Source: UBA6544 sp038131165
GTDB taxonomy: Bacteria; Pseudomonadota; Alphaproteobacteria; UBA8366
Assembly: GCA_038131165.1 (NCBI GenBank)
Contig: JAYPOZ010000013.1
Location: forward strand, 5,121 to 69,120
DNA: 64,000 nt
Direction of reading: 5' to 3'
The notes under the pieces were generated by a model. That model did no database searches and was not told where the DNA came from. It saw only the letters and a list, made by a program, of their open reading frames with translations. The position numbers and the translations under genes were made by a program. Positions 1 through 8,748 of this stretch are shown one piece after another. Every line of letters begins with the position of its first letter. Position 1 is the stretch's first letter.

Positions 1-1269
1 CCGCTCGCCCGGCTGCAGCCGGTCCACATTCATCGCAAGGCACATCGAACAGCCCGGCTCGCGCCAGTCGAAGCCCGCATCGATCAGAATTTGCGCCAGT
101 CCTTCTTGCTCGGCCTGCTGCTTCACGAGGCCGGAGCCCGGCACGATCAAAGTGCGGACACCTTCCTTGACCTTGCGCCCCTTGGCCACTTCCGCCACGG
201 CACGGATGTCCTCGATCCGACCATTCGTGCAGGCGCCGACAAAAACCGTATCGATCTCGATGTCGGTCATCTTCGTGCCGGGTTGCAGGCCCATATACTC
301 CAGTGCCCGCTTGATCGAGGCCGCCTTGTCCGCATCGCGCGCATCTTTCGGATCCGGCACGACGCCGGTGATCGGCACCACGTCTTCCGGACTCGTGCCC
401 CAGGTCACCTGCGGGTCGATATCGCCGACATCCAGGATGACTTCCGTATCGTAGGTCGCGCCCGGATCGGACGGCAGCGTCTTCCAATAGGCGACCGCCG
501 CATCCCAATCCGCACCGGTGGGCGCATAGGGACGGCCTTTCAGATACGCGAACGTTTTCTCGTCGGGCGCAATCAGGCCCGCCCGCGCGCCCGCCTCGAT
601 GCTCATGTTCGAGACCGTCATGCGGCCCTCCATCGAGAGCGCGGTGATCGCCGGTCCGGTGTACTCGATCACATGGCCGGTGCCGCCGCCGGTACCGATT
701 TTGCCGATCAGCGCCAAGATCAGGTCCTTAGCCGTACAGGCGGCAGGCAACTCGCCGTTCACGGTCACCCGCATGTTCTTGACCGGTGCCTGCATCAAGG
801 TTTGGCTCGCCATGACATGCTCGACTTCCGACGTGCCGATGCCGAAGGCCAAACACCCGAGCGCACCGTGGGTGGCCGTATGGCTATCTCCGCAGACCAA
901 GGTCACGCCGGGCAGGGTGAAGCCCTGTTCCGGGCCGATGATGTGCACGATGCCGTTGCGCGGATCGTCTACTTCATACAGTTCGACCCCGAACTCCGCG
1001 CAGTTGCGGCGCAGAGTGTCGATCTGAAGCTGCGAGTCTTCCGGGATATCCTCGTCGCGATCGGTTGCGATATTATGGTCGATTACCGCAAGCGTCAGTT
1101 CCGGCCGCCGGACTTTACGGCCCGCCAGCTTCAACCCTTCGAACGGTTGCGGACTGGTCACCTCATGGATGATGTGCCGGTCGATATAGAGCAGGCAGGT
1201 GCCATCCTCTTGCTGGTCGACCAGATGCGATTCCCAAATCTTGTCGAGGAGTGTGCGGGGCTTCGCCAT
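1..1269 (-). CDS. leuC: 3-isopropylmalate dehydratase large subunit (partial, 3' end outside window)
   Basis: Isomerises 2-isopropylmalate to 3-isopropylmalate in leucine synthesis, working with the LeuD small subunit. The first 423 codons are present and the C-terminal part lies beyond the left edge. The N-terminus MAKPRTLLDKIW, the GDSHTATHGA block, GACTNGR (first 4Fe-4S cysteine) and GCSMC (the other two cluster cysteines) are all intact. These are diagnostic of the aconitase-type LeuC family. It lies about 55 bp downstream of rplS on the same strand. It could therefore be read through from the ribosomal operon or use a promoter in that short gap; no clear terminator is visible between them. 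LeuD is not in the window. Confidence 0.96.
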   Translation of the reverse strand, partial: MAKPRTLLDKIWESHLVDQQEDGTCLLYIDRHIIHEVTSPQPFEGLKLAGRKVRRPELTLAVIDHNIATDRDEDIPEDSQLQIDTLRRNCAEFGVELYEVDDPRNGIVHIIGPEQGFTLPGVTLVCGDSHTATHGALGCLAFGIGTSEVEHVMASQTLMQAPVKNMRVTVNGELPAACTAKDLILALIGKIGTGGGTGHVIEYTGPAITALSMEGRMTVSNMSIEAGARAGLIAPDEKTFAYLKGRPYAPTGADWDAAVAYWKTLPSDPGATYDTEVILDVGDIDPQVTWGTSPEDVVPITGVVPDPKDARDADKAASIKRALEYMGLQPGTKMTDIEIDTVFVGACTNGRIEDIRAVAEVAKGRKVKEGVRTLIVPGSGLVKQQAEQEGLAQILIDAGFDWREPGCSMCLAMNVDRLQPGER

Positions 1270-1324
1270 GTTCCGTCCTTATCGAATTGTCAGACTCAGA
1301 ATGTTCTATCGGCCGGCCTGGAGG

Positions 1325-1759
1325 TCAATCCTCGCTTGCCGGCGCTTCGGGCGCAGGCACCGTTTGCGCGGCGCCGGTCATCGGTACCTCGACATCCCGG
1401 CGCGTCGCCTTCTCGGCGATCCGGGCGCTCTTGCCGCGACGGCCGCGAAGATAATAAAGCTTGGCGCGCCGCACGTCGCCGCGACGGACCACATCGATCG
1501 ATTCGATGCGCGGGCTATAGAGCGGAAATACCCGCTCGACGCCTTCGCCATAACTGATCTTGCGCACGGTGAAGGCGCTGTTCACGCCGGCATTGCGACG
1601 GCCGATGCAAACGCCTTCGAAAGCCTGGACGCGCTCTCGCGTGCCCTCGACGACCTTTACGTTCACACGCAAGGTATCTCCCGGTCCGAATTCCGGCACG
1701 GGCCGCACGGCCGTCAGCTTTTCGATCTGTTCGGCTTCCAGTTGTTCGATGATATTCAT
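1325..1759 (-). CDS. rplS: 50S ribosomal protein L19
   Basis: Large-subunit ribosomal protein at the 30S-50S interface. The 144-residue product starts MNIIEQLEAEQ and contains the family core FGPGDTLRV, ERVQAFEGV, RRNAGVNSAFTVRK and GEGVERVFPLYSPRI, followed by the LYYLRGRRGK motif. The last 25 or so residues form a Pro/Ala-rich extension beyond the usual 115-120 residues, which is common in alphaproteobacteria. Its start codon overlaps the trmD stop by 4 bp, so the two are translationally coupled. It is the last ribosomal gene of the ffh-rpsP-rimM-trmD-rplS operon. Confidence 0.97.
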   Translation of the reverse strand: MNIIEQLEAEQIEKLTAVRPVPEFGPGDTLRVNVKVVEGTRERVQAFEGVCIGRRNAGVNSAFTVRKISYGEGVERVFPLYSPRIESIDVVRRGDVRRAKLYYLRGRRGKSARIAEKATRRDVEVPMTGAAQTVPAPEAPASED

Positions 1760-2472
1760 GACGAAATCCTCGCGTCGTTAAGTCCGGCGACATACCGGGA
1801 CCAAAGGTCTACACGTCGTTCGCGTGTGACCTGCTGGGCCTGGCATAGACGCCAATGTTGAATCCGTTGATGGTGCCCGCTGAGCAATACCTCGGGCACC
1901 GTTCTGTCCCGCCACTCTGCGGGGCGCGTATATTGGGGATACTCCAGCAGCCCCGTTTGAAAACTTTCTTCCGACAGCGATTCCGGCGCGCCGAGCACGC
2001 CCGGTAAAAGCCGGACGCAGGCATCGATCAAAGCCATCGCCGCCGCCTCGCCGCCCGAAATGACGAAATCGCCGAGACTGACTTCCTGCATGCCACGCGC
2101 TTCAATCACCCGCTCGTCGAGCCCTTCGTAGCGTCCGCACACGAGAACGACACCGTCGCCCGACGCCCATTCCTCGGCCAGCGACTGGTCGAAGCGACGG
2201 CCCCGCGGCGACAGGTAAATCTCGGGCCGGCCGCGGCTTTCGGCGGCGTCCAACGCCGCATCGACGATATCCGCCCGCATCACCATGCCCGGGCCGCCGC
2301 CAAAGGGCGTATCGTCGACGGAACGGTGACGGTCCTTCGCCTGCGCGCGGATATCCTGCGCCTCAAGCGCCCATTTGCCCTCCGACAATGCGGTGCCCGG
2401 CAAGGAATGCCCCAGCAGACCGGGGAACATTTCCGGAAACAGGGTCAATACGGTGGCCGTCCAAACGGTCAT
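1756..2472 (-). CDS. trmD: tRNA (guanine-N1)-methyltransferase
   Basis: Methylates N1 of G37 in tRNAs reading CNN codons, preventing +1 frameshifting; uses S-adenosylmethionine bound in a SPOUT trefoil knot. The 238-residue length is standard. GGGPGMVM near residue 60, LVCGRYEG around residue 115, and VSLGDFVISGGE, which forms the knot, are intact. ERRVDLW near the C-terminus is a further family block. It overlaps rplS by 4 bp and rimM by 4 bp, so the three genes form one translational unit. Confidence 0.97.
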   Translation of the reverse strand: MTVWTATVLTLFPEMFPGLLGHSLPGTALSEGKWALEAQDIRAQAKDRHRSVDDTPFGGGPGMVMRADIVDAALDAAESRGRPEIYLSPRGRRFDQSLAEEWASGDGVVLVCGRYEGLDERVIEARGMQEVSLGDFVISGGEAAAMALIDACVRLLPGVLGAPESLSEESFQTGLLEYPQYTRPAEWRDRTVPEVLLSGHHQRIQHWRLCQAQQVTRERRVDLWSRYVAGLNDARISS

Positions 2473-3026
2473 ACCGCATCCTCCCCGGCTTCGGCGCTCT
2501 CCGGCTGGCTCGGTTCGGGGTCGCCGTACATTTCCGGCGGGTCGACGACAATTCGGCCCGCATCGAGGTCGATCTCGGGGACCGTTACCTTGGTGAAGGG
2601 CAACAAAATATCGCCGCTTCCCGCGACCGCTATTTCGATCATGTCGCCGGCGCCGAAATCGTGCAGCGCCTTTACTCGGCCGTAGGGCTCACCCGTTGGC
2701 AGGACGGCCTGAAGCCCCAGCAGGTCGGCATAATAGAACTCGTCCTCGTCCTCGGGCTCGGGCAGAATGTCCCGATCGACGTACAGTTCCACGCCCCGTA
2801 GGGCTTCCGCCGCCTCGCGGCTCGAAATGCCCTTGATGCGCGCGAGCAGGACGCCTTTTGCGTGACCGACGATCTCCAATCGGAAACGCCGTTCGCCGGC
2901 TGCATCCGACAAAGGCCCATAGGCGGCGATATCGTCCGGCGCCGCGGTGAAGCTCTTCACCCGGACCTGGCCGCGCACCCCATGCGGGGCGGTAATGACC
3001 CCAACACATAGTTTGCGGTCGGACAT
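2469..3026 (-). CDS. rimM: Ribosome maturation factor RimM
   Basis: 16S rRNA processing factor that binds S19 and helps mature the 30S head. The N-terminal RimM domain reads VGVITAPHGVRGQVRVKSF and the C-terminal PRC-barrel includes EFYYADLLGL. The start chosen here (MSDRKLCVGV) has GAGG about 8 nt upstream. A GTG seven codons earlier (at 3047) is also possible. The 3' end overlaps trmD by 4 bp and the gene follows rpsP closely, as in the classic operon. The GAGD-MIEI segment typical of the family is present. Confidence 0.95.
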   Translation of the reverse strand: MSDRKLCVGVITAPHGVRGQVRVKSFTAAPDDIAAYGPLSDAAGERRFRLEIVGHAKGVLLARIKGISSREAAEALRGVELYVDRDILPEPEDEDEFYYADLLGLQAVLPTGEPYGRVKALHDFGAGDMIEIAVAGSGDILLPFTKVTVPEIDLDAGRIVVDPPEMYGDPEPSQPESAEAGEDAV

Positions 3027-3058
3027 ATCGATCGCCTCGTTGCGCACGTCTTTCCCGC

Positions 3059-3517
3059 CTAGCTCTCTTCTTTGGTCTCTTCGGCGGCAGCTTCCGCCTC
3101 AGGCGCGGCAGCCTCTTCGGCCGGCGCTTCCTCGGCGGGGGCTTCTTCCGCCGGTGCCGCGGCCGCCTCGGCTGCCGCAGCGGCCTTTTCTTCGGCTTCC
3201 TTTATCCGCTGCAATGCCTTGGCGCGCGGCTTGCTTTTCTTGGGCTGCTCGCGATAGGTCGGCATCGCGATGATCTCGGCACCGCCGAGAAAGCGAGCGA
3301 CACGATCCGACGGCAGCGCGCCGACGGAGAGCCAATGCTGAATCCGCTCGGTCTTCAACTCGATGCGTTCCGGATGTTCCTTCGGGAGCATCGGGTTGTA
3401 GGTGCCGACCCGTTCGATGAAGCGCCCGTCCCGGGGCATGCGGGAATCGGCGACCACAATGCGATAGAAAGGACGCTTCTTGGCTCCCCCGCGCGCTAGT
3501 CTGATCTTCAATGACAT
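3059..3517 (-). CDS. rpsP: 30S ribosomal protein S16
   Basis: Small-subunit assembly protein. The first 85 or so residues are canonical S16: MSLKIRLARGG, KKRPFYRIVVADSR, PRDGRFIERVGTYNP, and WLSVGALPSDRVARFL. They are followed by a Lys-rich linker and about 50 residues composed almost only of Ala, Glu and Pro, with repeated EEAPA units. Such acidic/alanine tails are common on alphaproteobacterial S16 but vary in length and are probably disordered. It is the second gene of the ffh operon, 49 bp after ffh. Confidence 0.97.
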   Translation of the reverse strand: MSLKIRLARGGAKKRPFYRIVVADSRMPRDGRFIERVGTYNPMLPKEHPERIELKTERIQHWLSVGALPSDRVARFLGGAEIIAMPTYREQPKKSKPRAKALQRIKEAEEKAAAAAEAAAAPAEEAPAEEAPAEEAAAPEAEAAAEETKEES

Positions 3518-3566
3518 GGTGTCGTTTCTCCAACTTGGTTAAAGCGGTCTTCGAAGAAGGTGGGGC

Positions 3567-4925
3567 TCAACCGAATCCCGGCGGCATTCCGGGAAGTCCA
3601 TGGCGCATCAGCCCCTTGTTCCCCATCTTGCCGACCTTCTTCATCATCTTGTTCATCGTCTGAAACTGTTTGAGCAGCTTATTGACTTCCTGCACCGAGG
3701 TGCCTGACCCGGCCGCGATACGCCGCTTCCGCGACGCCTGAATGACTTTCGGACGCTGGCGCTCGTCGCCGGTCATCGAGAAAATAATCGCGCGCTGACG
3801 GCGGATCATTCCCTCGTCGATCTTGGCTTCCGCCATCTGCTTCTGCGCCTTGGCGACACCCGGCAGCATGCCCATCAGCCCGCCGAGACCACCCATCTTC
3901 TGCAGTTGGTCAAGCTGATCGGCGAGATCGTTGAGATCCATCTCGCCCTTTTGCAGCTTCTTCGCCAGCTTTTCGGCTTTCTCGGTCTCGACCGCCTCCG
4001 AGACCTTTTCGACCAGGCTGACGACATCGCCCATGCCGAGGATACGGTTCGCTATCCGGTCGGGATGGAATTCCTCAAGGGCGTCGAGCTTCTCTCCGAC
4101 ACCGATCAGTTTGATCGGGCAGCCGGTCACGGCCCGCATGGAGAGCGCCGCGCCGCCTCTTGCGTCGCCGTCGACACGGGTCAGGACGATGCCCGTGAGA
4201 CCCACGCGCTCGTTGAAGCTCTCCGCGACCGTGACCGCATCCTGGCCGGTCATCGCGTCGGCGACCAACAAGACTTCGTGCGGCTCGCTGACACTGCGAA
4301 CCGCAGCGACCTCGTCCATCAGCATTTCGTCGACATGCAGCCGACCCGCCGTATCCAGAATGACAACGTCATAGCCGCCAAGCCGACCCGCCTGCATGGC
4401 GCGTTTGGCAATATCCACCGGCTGTTGGCCATCGACGATCGGCAGCGTCGCGACATCCACCTGCTCGCCGAGAACCGCGAGTTGTTGCTGCGCCGCCGGG
4501 CGATAGACGTCGAGCGACGCCATGAGGACTTTCTGGCGATCGCGGGTCTTCAGTCGCGCCCCGAGCTTCGCCGCCGTCGTCGTTTTACCGGAACCCTGCA
4601 GGCCGACAAGAAGAATGGGCACCGGCGGGGTAGCAGCCAGGCTGATTGCGGAATCGCTATCGTCGCCGAGCATCGCCACAAGCTCGTCATGGACGATCTT
4701 GACCACCATTTGCCCCGGCGTCACCGACCGCAGGACCTCGCGGCCAAGTGCCGCCGGTTTTACCTTGCCGATGAAGTCCCGTACCACCGGAAGGGCGACA
4801 TCCGCCTCAAGCAGCGCCACGCGAATTTCGCGCATCGCCTCATCGACGTCCTGCTCTTTCAGGACGCCACGGCGGGTGAGGCTATCGAAAATGCCTCCTA
4901 GACGGTCGCTTAATGCGTCGAACAT
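3567..4925 (-). CDS. ffh: Signal recognition particle GTPase Ffh
   Basis: Protein component of SRP; binds signal peptides and 4.5S RNA and delivers ribosomes to FtsY. Domain order is N (1-90), G (about 100-295) and methionine-rich M (about 325-452). Visible are the P-loop GLQGSGKTTTAAKLG, DTAGRLHVD, and TRVDGDARGGAALS in the G domain. In the M domain GSGTSVQEVNKLLKQF binds RNA, followed by repeated Met pairs and the family ending LPGMPPGFG. It is the first gene of the minus-strand operon. Its receptor gene ftsY lies about 3 kb away on the other strand. The promoter must lie in the 285 bp before the divergent XRE gene. Confidence 0.98.
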   Translation of the reverse strand: MFDALSDRLGGIFDSLTRRGVLKEQDVDEAMREIRVALLEADVALPVVRDFIGKVKPAALGREVLRSVTPGQMVVKIVHDELVAMLGDDSDSAISLAATPPVPILLVGLQGSGKTTTAAKLGARLKTRDRQKVLMASLDVYRPAAQQQLAVLGEQVDVATLPIVDGQQPVDIAKRAMQAGRLGGYDVVILDTAGRLHVDEMLMDEVAAVRSVSEPHEVLLVADAMTGQDAVTVAESFNERVGLTGIVLTRVDGDARGGAALSMRAVTGCPIKLIGVGEKLDALEEFHPDRIANRILGMGDVVSLVEKVSEAVETEKAEKLAKKLQKGEMDLNDLADQLDQLQKMGGLGGLMGMLPGVAKAQKQMAEAKIDEGMIRRQRAIIFSMTGDERQRPKVIQASRKRRIAAGSGTSVQEVNKLLKQFQTMNKMMKKVGKMGNKGLMRHGLPGMPPGFG

Positions 4926-5126
4926 ACCCGGGTCGTAACCTCAAAACAAAAACGCGCCAGTGCGCGAACACTCGCGGACTGACGGAGCCCCTCGGGGCCG
5001 ATAGATACACTACCTTTGAAAACCGAAGGGCTTTTACGCCCGTGCCGCCGCTAAGTCAAGCAATGGACAGGCAGGGGAATGCAACCCAGGAGCCCTTAAC
5101 GAGCGAGCATCAATCACCTAAGTTGC

Positions 5127-5154
5127 TTGTCAGTTCCGACGCGCCGCATATGAT
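5127..5154 (+). promoter_or_regulatory. Sigma70-type promoter for the XRE regulator
   Basis: TTGTCA and TATGAT are separated by 16 bp, each matching the consensus at 5 of 6 positions. The start point would fall near 5161, just before the inverted repeat that precedes the regulator gene. Confidence 0.5.
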
Positions 5155-5165
5155 ACAAACATGAG

Positions 5166-5189
5166 TAGTGTAAAGGTGTCTTTACGCTA
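5166..5189. promoter_or_regulatory. Inverted repeat, probable operator of the XRE regulator
   Basis: Two 10-bp arms, TAGTGTAAAG and CTTTACGCTA, pair with a single mismatch around a 4-bp spacer (GTGT). The repeat lies between the predicted transcription start and the start codon of the XRE gene, a natural autoregulation position. It would also read as a weak RNA hairpin. The site is seen directly; the protein that binds it is inferred. Confidence 0.45.
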
Positions 5190-5210
5190 CCTATAACATG
5201 GGTGGAGCAG

Positions 5211-5612
5211 ATGGCGCGGAATGTGACGCGAAAACCGGATCCGATCGATTATCATGTGGGTCAGTCGATCCGGACACGCCGAAGGGAATTGGGACTCAGT
5301 CAAACGGCGTTAGGCGATGAGATCGGGGTCAGCTTTAAACAGGTTCAAAAATACGAAAGTGGCGCAAACCGGATCGGCGCGGGCAGACTTTATGAGATAT
5401 CGGTGGCGTTGAAAACAGATGTTGAAACTTTCTTCGCTCTCGCGCCGGCGACCACATTGCCGAGTTCGGCCAGCTCGATTGTCGACGACATTACATCGAT
5501 CGGCATCGACCAGGAGTGTGAAAAGCTCATCGAGGCGTACTACGCGATTCCCGACCGACAACTCCGCCAGAATTTTCTGAGCCTGCTGCGCACGATTTCG
5601 GACGACGACTAG
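5211..5612 (+). CDS. XRE-family helix-turn-helix regulator (paralogue 1)
   Basis: Small cytoplasmic DNA-binding protein, 133 residues. The Cro/CI helix-turn-helix spans about residues 15-70, with VGQSIRTRRRELGLSQ, the recognition part GVSFKQVQKYESG, and NRIGAGRLYEIS. The C-terminal part (LIEAYYAIPDRQLRQN) is the helical tail typical of the large alphaproteobacterial XRE group that includes symbiosis and stress regulators. The chosen ATG has GGTGGAG a few bases upstream; a GTG 9 bp earlier is possible. An inverted repeat sits between promoter and start. A clear paralogue lies at 16.8 kb. Targets are unknown. Confidence 0.88.
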   Translation: MARNVTRKPDPIDYHVGQSIRTRRRELGLSQTALGDEIGVSFKQVQKYESGANRIGAGRLYEISVALKTDVETFFALAPATTLPSSASSIVDDITSIGIDQECEKLIEAYYAIPDRQLRQNFLSLLRTISDDD

Positions 5613-5721
5613 GGGTCTGCCTGCCGCAAACCAGTGGACAGCGTCACCTCCATCGCCCTATAAGGCGTCCAGGATACCGGAAACCCAGGCAGCCACAGCG
5701 CCCTGTCGCTAAGCGGAAGAA

Positions 5722-6543
5722 ATGTCGGCGATACCATTTACTAAAATGCACGGTGCGGGAAACGATTTCGTCGTCATCGACCTGCGAACCACGCCGCTCG
5801 ACTTGACGGATGAGAAGTTGGCGGCGATCGCCGACCGTCACAAGGGCGTCGGATGCGATCAGGTCGTCTTAATCGAATCGGCACGGAATAGCGCCGATAT
5901 CCGCTTACGTTTTTACAATGCAGACGGAAGCGAAGCCGGCGCCTGCGGCAACGGGGCGCGCTGTGCCGCTTCGAAAGTCATGCAAGACGAAGCGCGGCAA
6001 ACACTCTCGATCGAGACGGCCACCACCCTCTTACAGGCCGATAAAGGCAATACCGGCGCCGTTACCGTCAATATGGGTCCGGCGCGGCTAGAATGGACCG
6101 GCATCCCGCTCGCGCGCGACGTGGATACGCTCCATCTGCCGATCGCCATCGGCCCGGTAGCGGACCCCGCCGCGGTCGGCATGGGGAATCCCCACTGTGT
6201 CTTCTTCGTAGAAGATGCGGAGGCAATCGATGTCGACAGCATCGGGCCAATCATCGAGCGGCATGAGTTGTTTCCGGAGCGCACGAATGTCGAGTTCGCC
6301 TCGTCGTTGCCCGATGGGCGACTGCGCATGCGGGTTTGGGAACGCGGCGTCGGCATAACCCTTGCCTGCGGCAGCGGCGTCTGCGCTGTCGCGGTGGCCG
6401 CCGTGCGCCGCGGCCTACTCTCCGGGCGAACCGCGGAGATCGTGGCCGATGGCGGCACGCTTGCCGCGACTTGGCAGGAAGACGGCACCGTGATGCTGAC
6501 CGGACCCGTGGCGACAAGTTTCCGCGGCACGTTCGATGACTAG
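5722..6543 (+). CDS. dapF: Diaminopimelate epimerase
   Basis: Interconverts LL- and meso-diaminopimelate for lysine and peptidoglycan synthesis, without cofactor, using two cysteines. Both catalytic motifs are present: ACGNGARCAA near residue 75 and LACGSGVCAVA near residue 220. The N-terminal FTKMHGAGNDFVV and the block GMGNPHCVFFV are standard. Length 273 is normal. GGAAGAA lies just before the ATG. The gene overlaps mtaB by 8 bp, so dapF-mtaB-ftsY form a tightly packed operon. Confidence 0.97.
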   Translation: MSAIPFTKMHGAGNDFVVIDLRTTPLDLTDEKLAAIADRHKGVGCDQVVLIESARNSADIRLRFYNADGSEAGACGNGARCAASKVMQDEARQTLSIETATTLLQADKGNTGAVTVNMGPARLEWTGIPLARDVDTLHLPIAIGPVADPAAVGMGNPHCVFFVEDAEAIDVDSIGPIIERHELFPERTNVEFASSLPDGRLRMRVWERGVGITLACGSGVCAVAVAAVRRGLLSGRTAEIVADGGTLAATWQEDGTVMLTGPVATSFRGTFDD

Positions 6544-7810
6544 CAAAGACACGATGAAACGCGTGCCCGACATCATTACCTTCGGCTGCCGCCTCAACAC
6601 CTACGAATCCGAGGTCATACGCGGTCATGCGGCGTTGGCCGGCGCCACGGACATGGTGATCGTCAACACCTGCGCCGTCACCCGCGAGGCGGAAAGACAG
6701 GCCCGCCAAGCCATTCGGCGCGCGCGTCGAGAGCGCCCAGAAGCGCAGATAATCGTCACCGGCTGCGCGGCGCAGATCGATCCCGCTACCTATGCCGATA
6801 TGCCCGAAGTCGACCGAGTGATCGGCAACAGCGAGAAACTCGAGCCGTCCAGCTACACATCGGACGCGCCGATCCTGGTGAACGACATCATGTCGGTGCG
6901 GGAGACGGCCAACCATCTAATCCAAGGGTTCGAAGAACGCGCCCGGGCCTTTGTCCAGGTCCAGCAAGGCTGCGATCATCGCTGCACGTTTTGCATCATA
7001 CCGTTTGGCCGCGGCAACAGCCGCTCCGTTCCGATTGGGCAGATCGCGACCCAAGTCCGGGCCCTGGTGGCCAACGGCTATGCGGAAATCGTCCTCAGCG
7101 GCGTCGATATCTCTTCCTATGGCGGAGATTTACCCGGACAGCCGAGTCTCGGCCAGATGGTCCGCCGCCTGCTGGCCCAAGTCCCGGAATTACGGCGTCT
7201 GCGGATCTCGTCGATCGACTGCATCGAAGTCGATCCGGAGCTCAAGCGGCTGTTCGCCGAGGAAGAGCGGCTGATGCCGCATCTTCATCTTTCGCTGCAG
7301 TCCGGCGACGACATGATCCTGAAGCGGATGAAGCGGCGGCATTCAAGATCGGAGGCCATCGCGCTGTGCGACGAGCTGCGCCGGCTGCGTCCCGATATCG
7401 TTTTCGGCGCCGATATCATCGCCGGCTTTCCGACGGAAACCGACGCCATGTTCCAGAATACGCTCGCATTGATCGAAGACTGCGGCCTGACCTGGCTGCA
7501 CGTATTTCCTTATTCGGAACGCGCGGGCACGCCGGCGGCGCGCATGCCACAGATCGCCGCAGCCGAACGGAAATCCAGGGCCGCCCGCCTGCGCGCGGCC
7601 GGCGAGGCCGCCAAGCAAGCTTATCTGAACAGCCGTGTCGGGACGATCGAAGAAATCCTCGTCGAGACACCGGAGACGGGTCGCACCGCGCATTTCGCAC
7701 CCGTGAGCCTGGAAGTGCCCAACCGGCCCGGCGCAATCTTCGCGGCGCAGGTCGACCGGGTCGAGAAAGGCGCGCTCTGCGCAACCGCTGCCAAGCGAGA
7801 CGCGGCATGA
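6536..7810 (+). CDS. mtaB: tRNA t6A37 methylthiotransferase MtaB
   Basis: Radical-SAM enzyme converting t6A37 to ms2t6A37 in tRNAs for ANN codons. The N-terminal UPF0004 domain carries its three cluster cysteines in FGCRLNTYESE, VNTCAVT and VTGCAAQ. The radical-SAM triad is QGCDHRCTFC. A C-terminal TRAM-like region follows. Length and the RLNTYES sequence favour MtaB over MiaB or RimO. The start overlaps dapF; an internal ATG at 6554 (MKRVPDIITFGC) may be the true start, since neither has a clear Shine-Dalgarno. The stop overlaps ftsY by 4 bp. Confidence 0.93.
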   Translation: MTSKDTMKRVPDIITFGCRLNTYESEVIRGHAALAGATDMVIVNTCAVTREAERQARQAIRRARRERPEAQIIVTGCAAQIDPATYADMPEVDRVIGNSEKLEPSSYTSDAPILVNDIMSVRETANHLIQGFEERARAFVQVQQGCDHRCTFCIIPFGRGNSRSVPIGQIATQVRALVANGYAEIVLSGVDISSYGGDLPGQPSLGQMVRRLLAQVPELRRLRISSIDCIEVDPELKRLFAEEERLMPHLHLSLQSGDDMILKRMKRRHSRSEAIALCDELRRLRPDIVFGADIIAGFPTETDAMFQNTLALIEDCGLTWLHVFPYSERAGTPAARMPQIAAAERKSRAARLRAAGEAAKQAYLNSRVGTIEEILVETPETGRTAHFAPVSLEVPNRPGAIFAAQVDRVEKGALCATAAKRDAA

Positions 7811-8748
7811 GCAGCGGCGGATGGCTCAGTCGGCTCAAAGCGGGGCTCGCCAAATCTTCTTCGCGGCTGGTCGACGGCATTGCTGGCGTCTTCACGCGCC
7901 GCCGTCTCGATGACGCGGCTGTTCAGGAACTCGAAGACGTGCTGATCTCCGCCGACCTCGGTCCTGCCACCGCGGCGCGCCTGGCCGGCGGTCTGGCCGC
8001 CCGGCGAATCGACCGCGAAGTCGACGCCGAAGAGATCCGGGCGCTGCTCGCCGACGATATTGCGGATATTCTGGCGCCCGTTGCCGTCGAGCCCATGATC
8101 GCCTCCGAGCATAAACCCCATGTGGTGATGGTGGTCGGGGTCAACGGAACCGGAAAGACGACAACCATCGGTAAATTGGCAAAGCGCTTTGTGGATGAGG
8201 GGCACTCGGTGGTTCTTGCCGCGGGTGACACGTTTCGCGCCGCGGCAATCGAGCAGCTTGGCGTTTGGGGCGAGCGCACGGGATGTCCGGTGATCTCCAG
8301 CAAGATCGGCAGCGATGCATCGGGCCTGGTATACGAGGCGGTGGAGAAAGCCCGCAGCATCGGCGCGGACATGCTGTTGATCGATACGGCCGGCCGACTG
8401 CACAACAAGACGGACCTGATGGCAGAGCTTGAGAAAATACAGCGGGTCATCCGGAAACTCGATCCAAGCGCACCGCACGAAGTGCTCTTGGTACTCGACG
8501 CGACCACGGGCCAGAACGCCATCGCCCAGGTCGAGACGTTTGGAGAAATGGTATCCATCACCGGATTGGTGGTCACAAAGCTCGACGGGACGGCCAAAGG
8601 AGGCGTTCTGGTCGCGCTGGCCGACCGGTTCGGCCTGCCGGTCCGTGCCATCGGCGTCGGCGAGGGCATTGACGATCTTCGCCCCTTCTCGGCCCGAGAA
8701 TACGCCCGCAACCTGATGGGGCTGGAGCCGGAAAATCCGGCGCCTTAA
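7807..8748 (+). CDS. ftsY: SRP receptor GTPase FtsY
   Basis: Membrane-associated SRP receptor, 313 residues. The short basic N-terminus (GGWLSRLKAGLAKSSSRLV) is the amphipathic membrane anchor, without the long acidic A domain seen in E. coli. The NG domain carries GVNGTGKTTTIGKLA, AGDTFRAAA, DTAGRLHNK, TKLDGTAKGG, and GVGEGIDDLRPF. It overlaps mtaB by 4 bp. Its stop codon shares bases with the stop of the convergent response-regulator gene (TTAA), so no space for a terminator exists between them. Confidence 0.97.
   Translation: MSSGGWLSRLKAGLAKSSSRLVDGIAGVFTRRRLDDAAVQELEDVLISADLGPATAARLAGGLAARRIDREVDAEEIRALLADDIADILAPVAVEPMIASEHKPHVVMVVGVNGTGKTTTIGKLAKRFVDEGHSVVLAAGDTFRAAAIEQLGVWGERTGCPVISSKIGSDASGLVYEAVEKARSIGADMLLIDTAGRLHNKTDLMAELEKIQRVIRKLDPSAPHEVLLVLDATTGQNAIAQVETFGEMVSITGLVVTKLDGTAKGGVLVALADRFGLPVRAIGVGEGIDDLRPFSAREYARNLMGLEPENPAP

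Noticed and set aside
91..1557. A long plus-strand frame across leuC and rplS
   Set aside because: Antisense shadow of leuC, whose Fe-S and substrate motifs are clear on the minus strand.
6991..7806. Extended N-terminus for ftsY through mtaB
   Set aside because: The upstream part is an out-of-frame reading of mtaB; ftsY starts at the ATG overlapping the mtaB stop.
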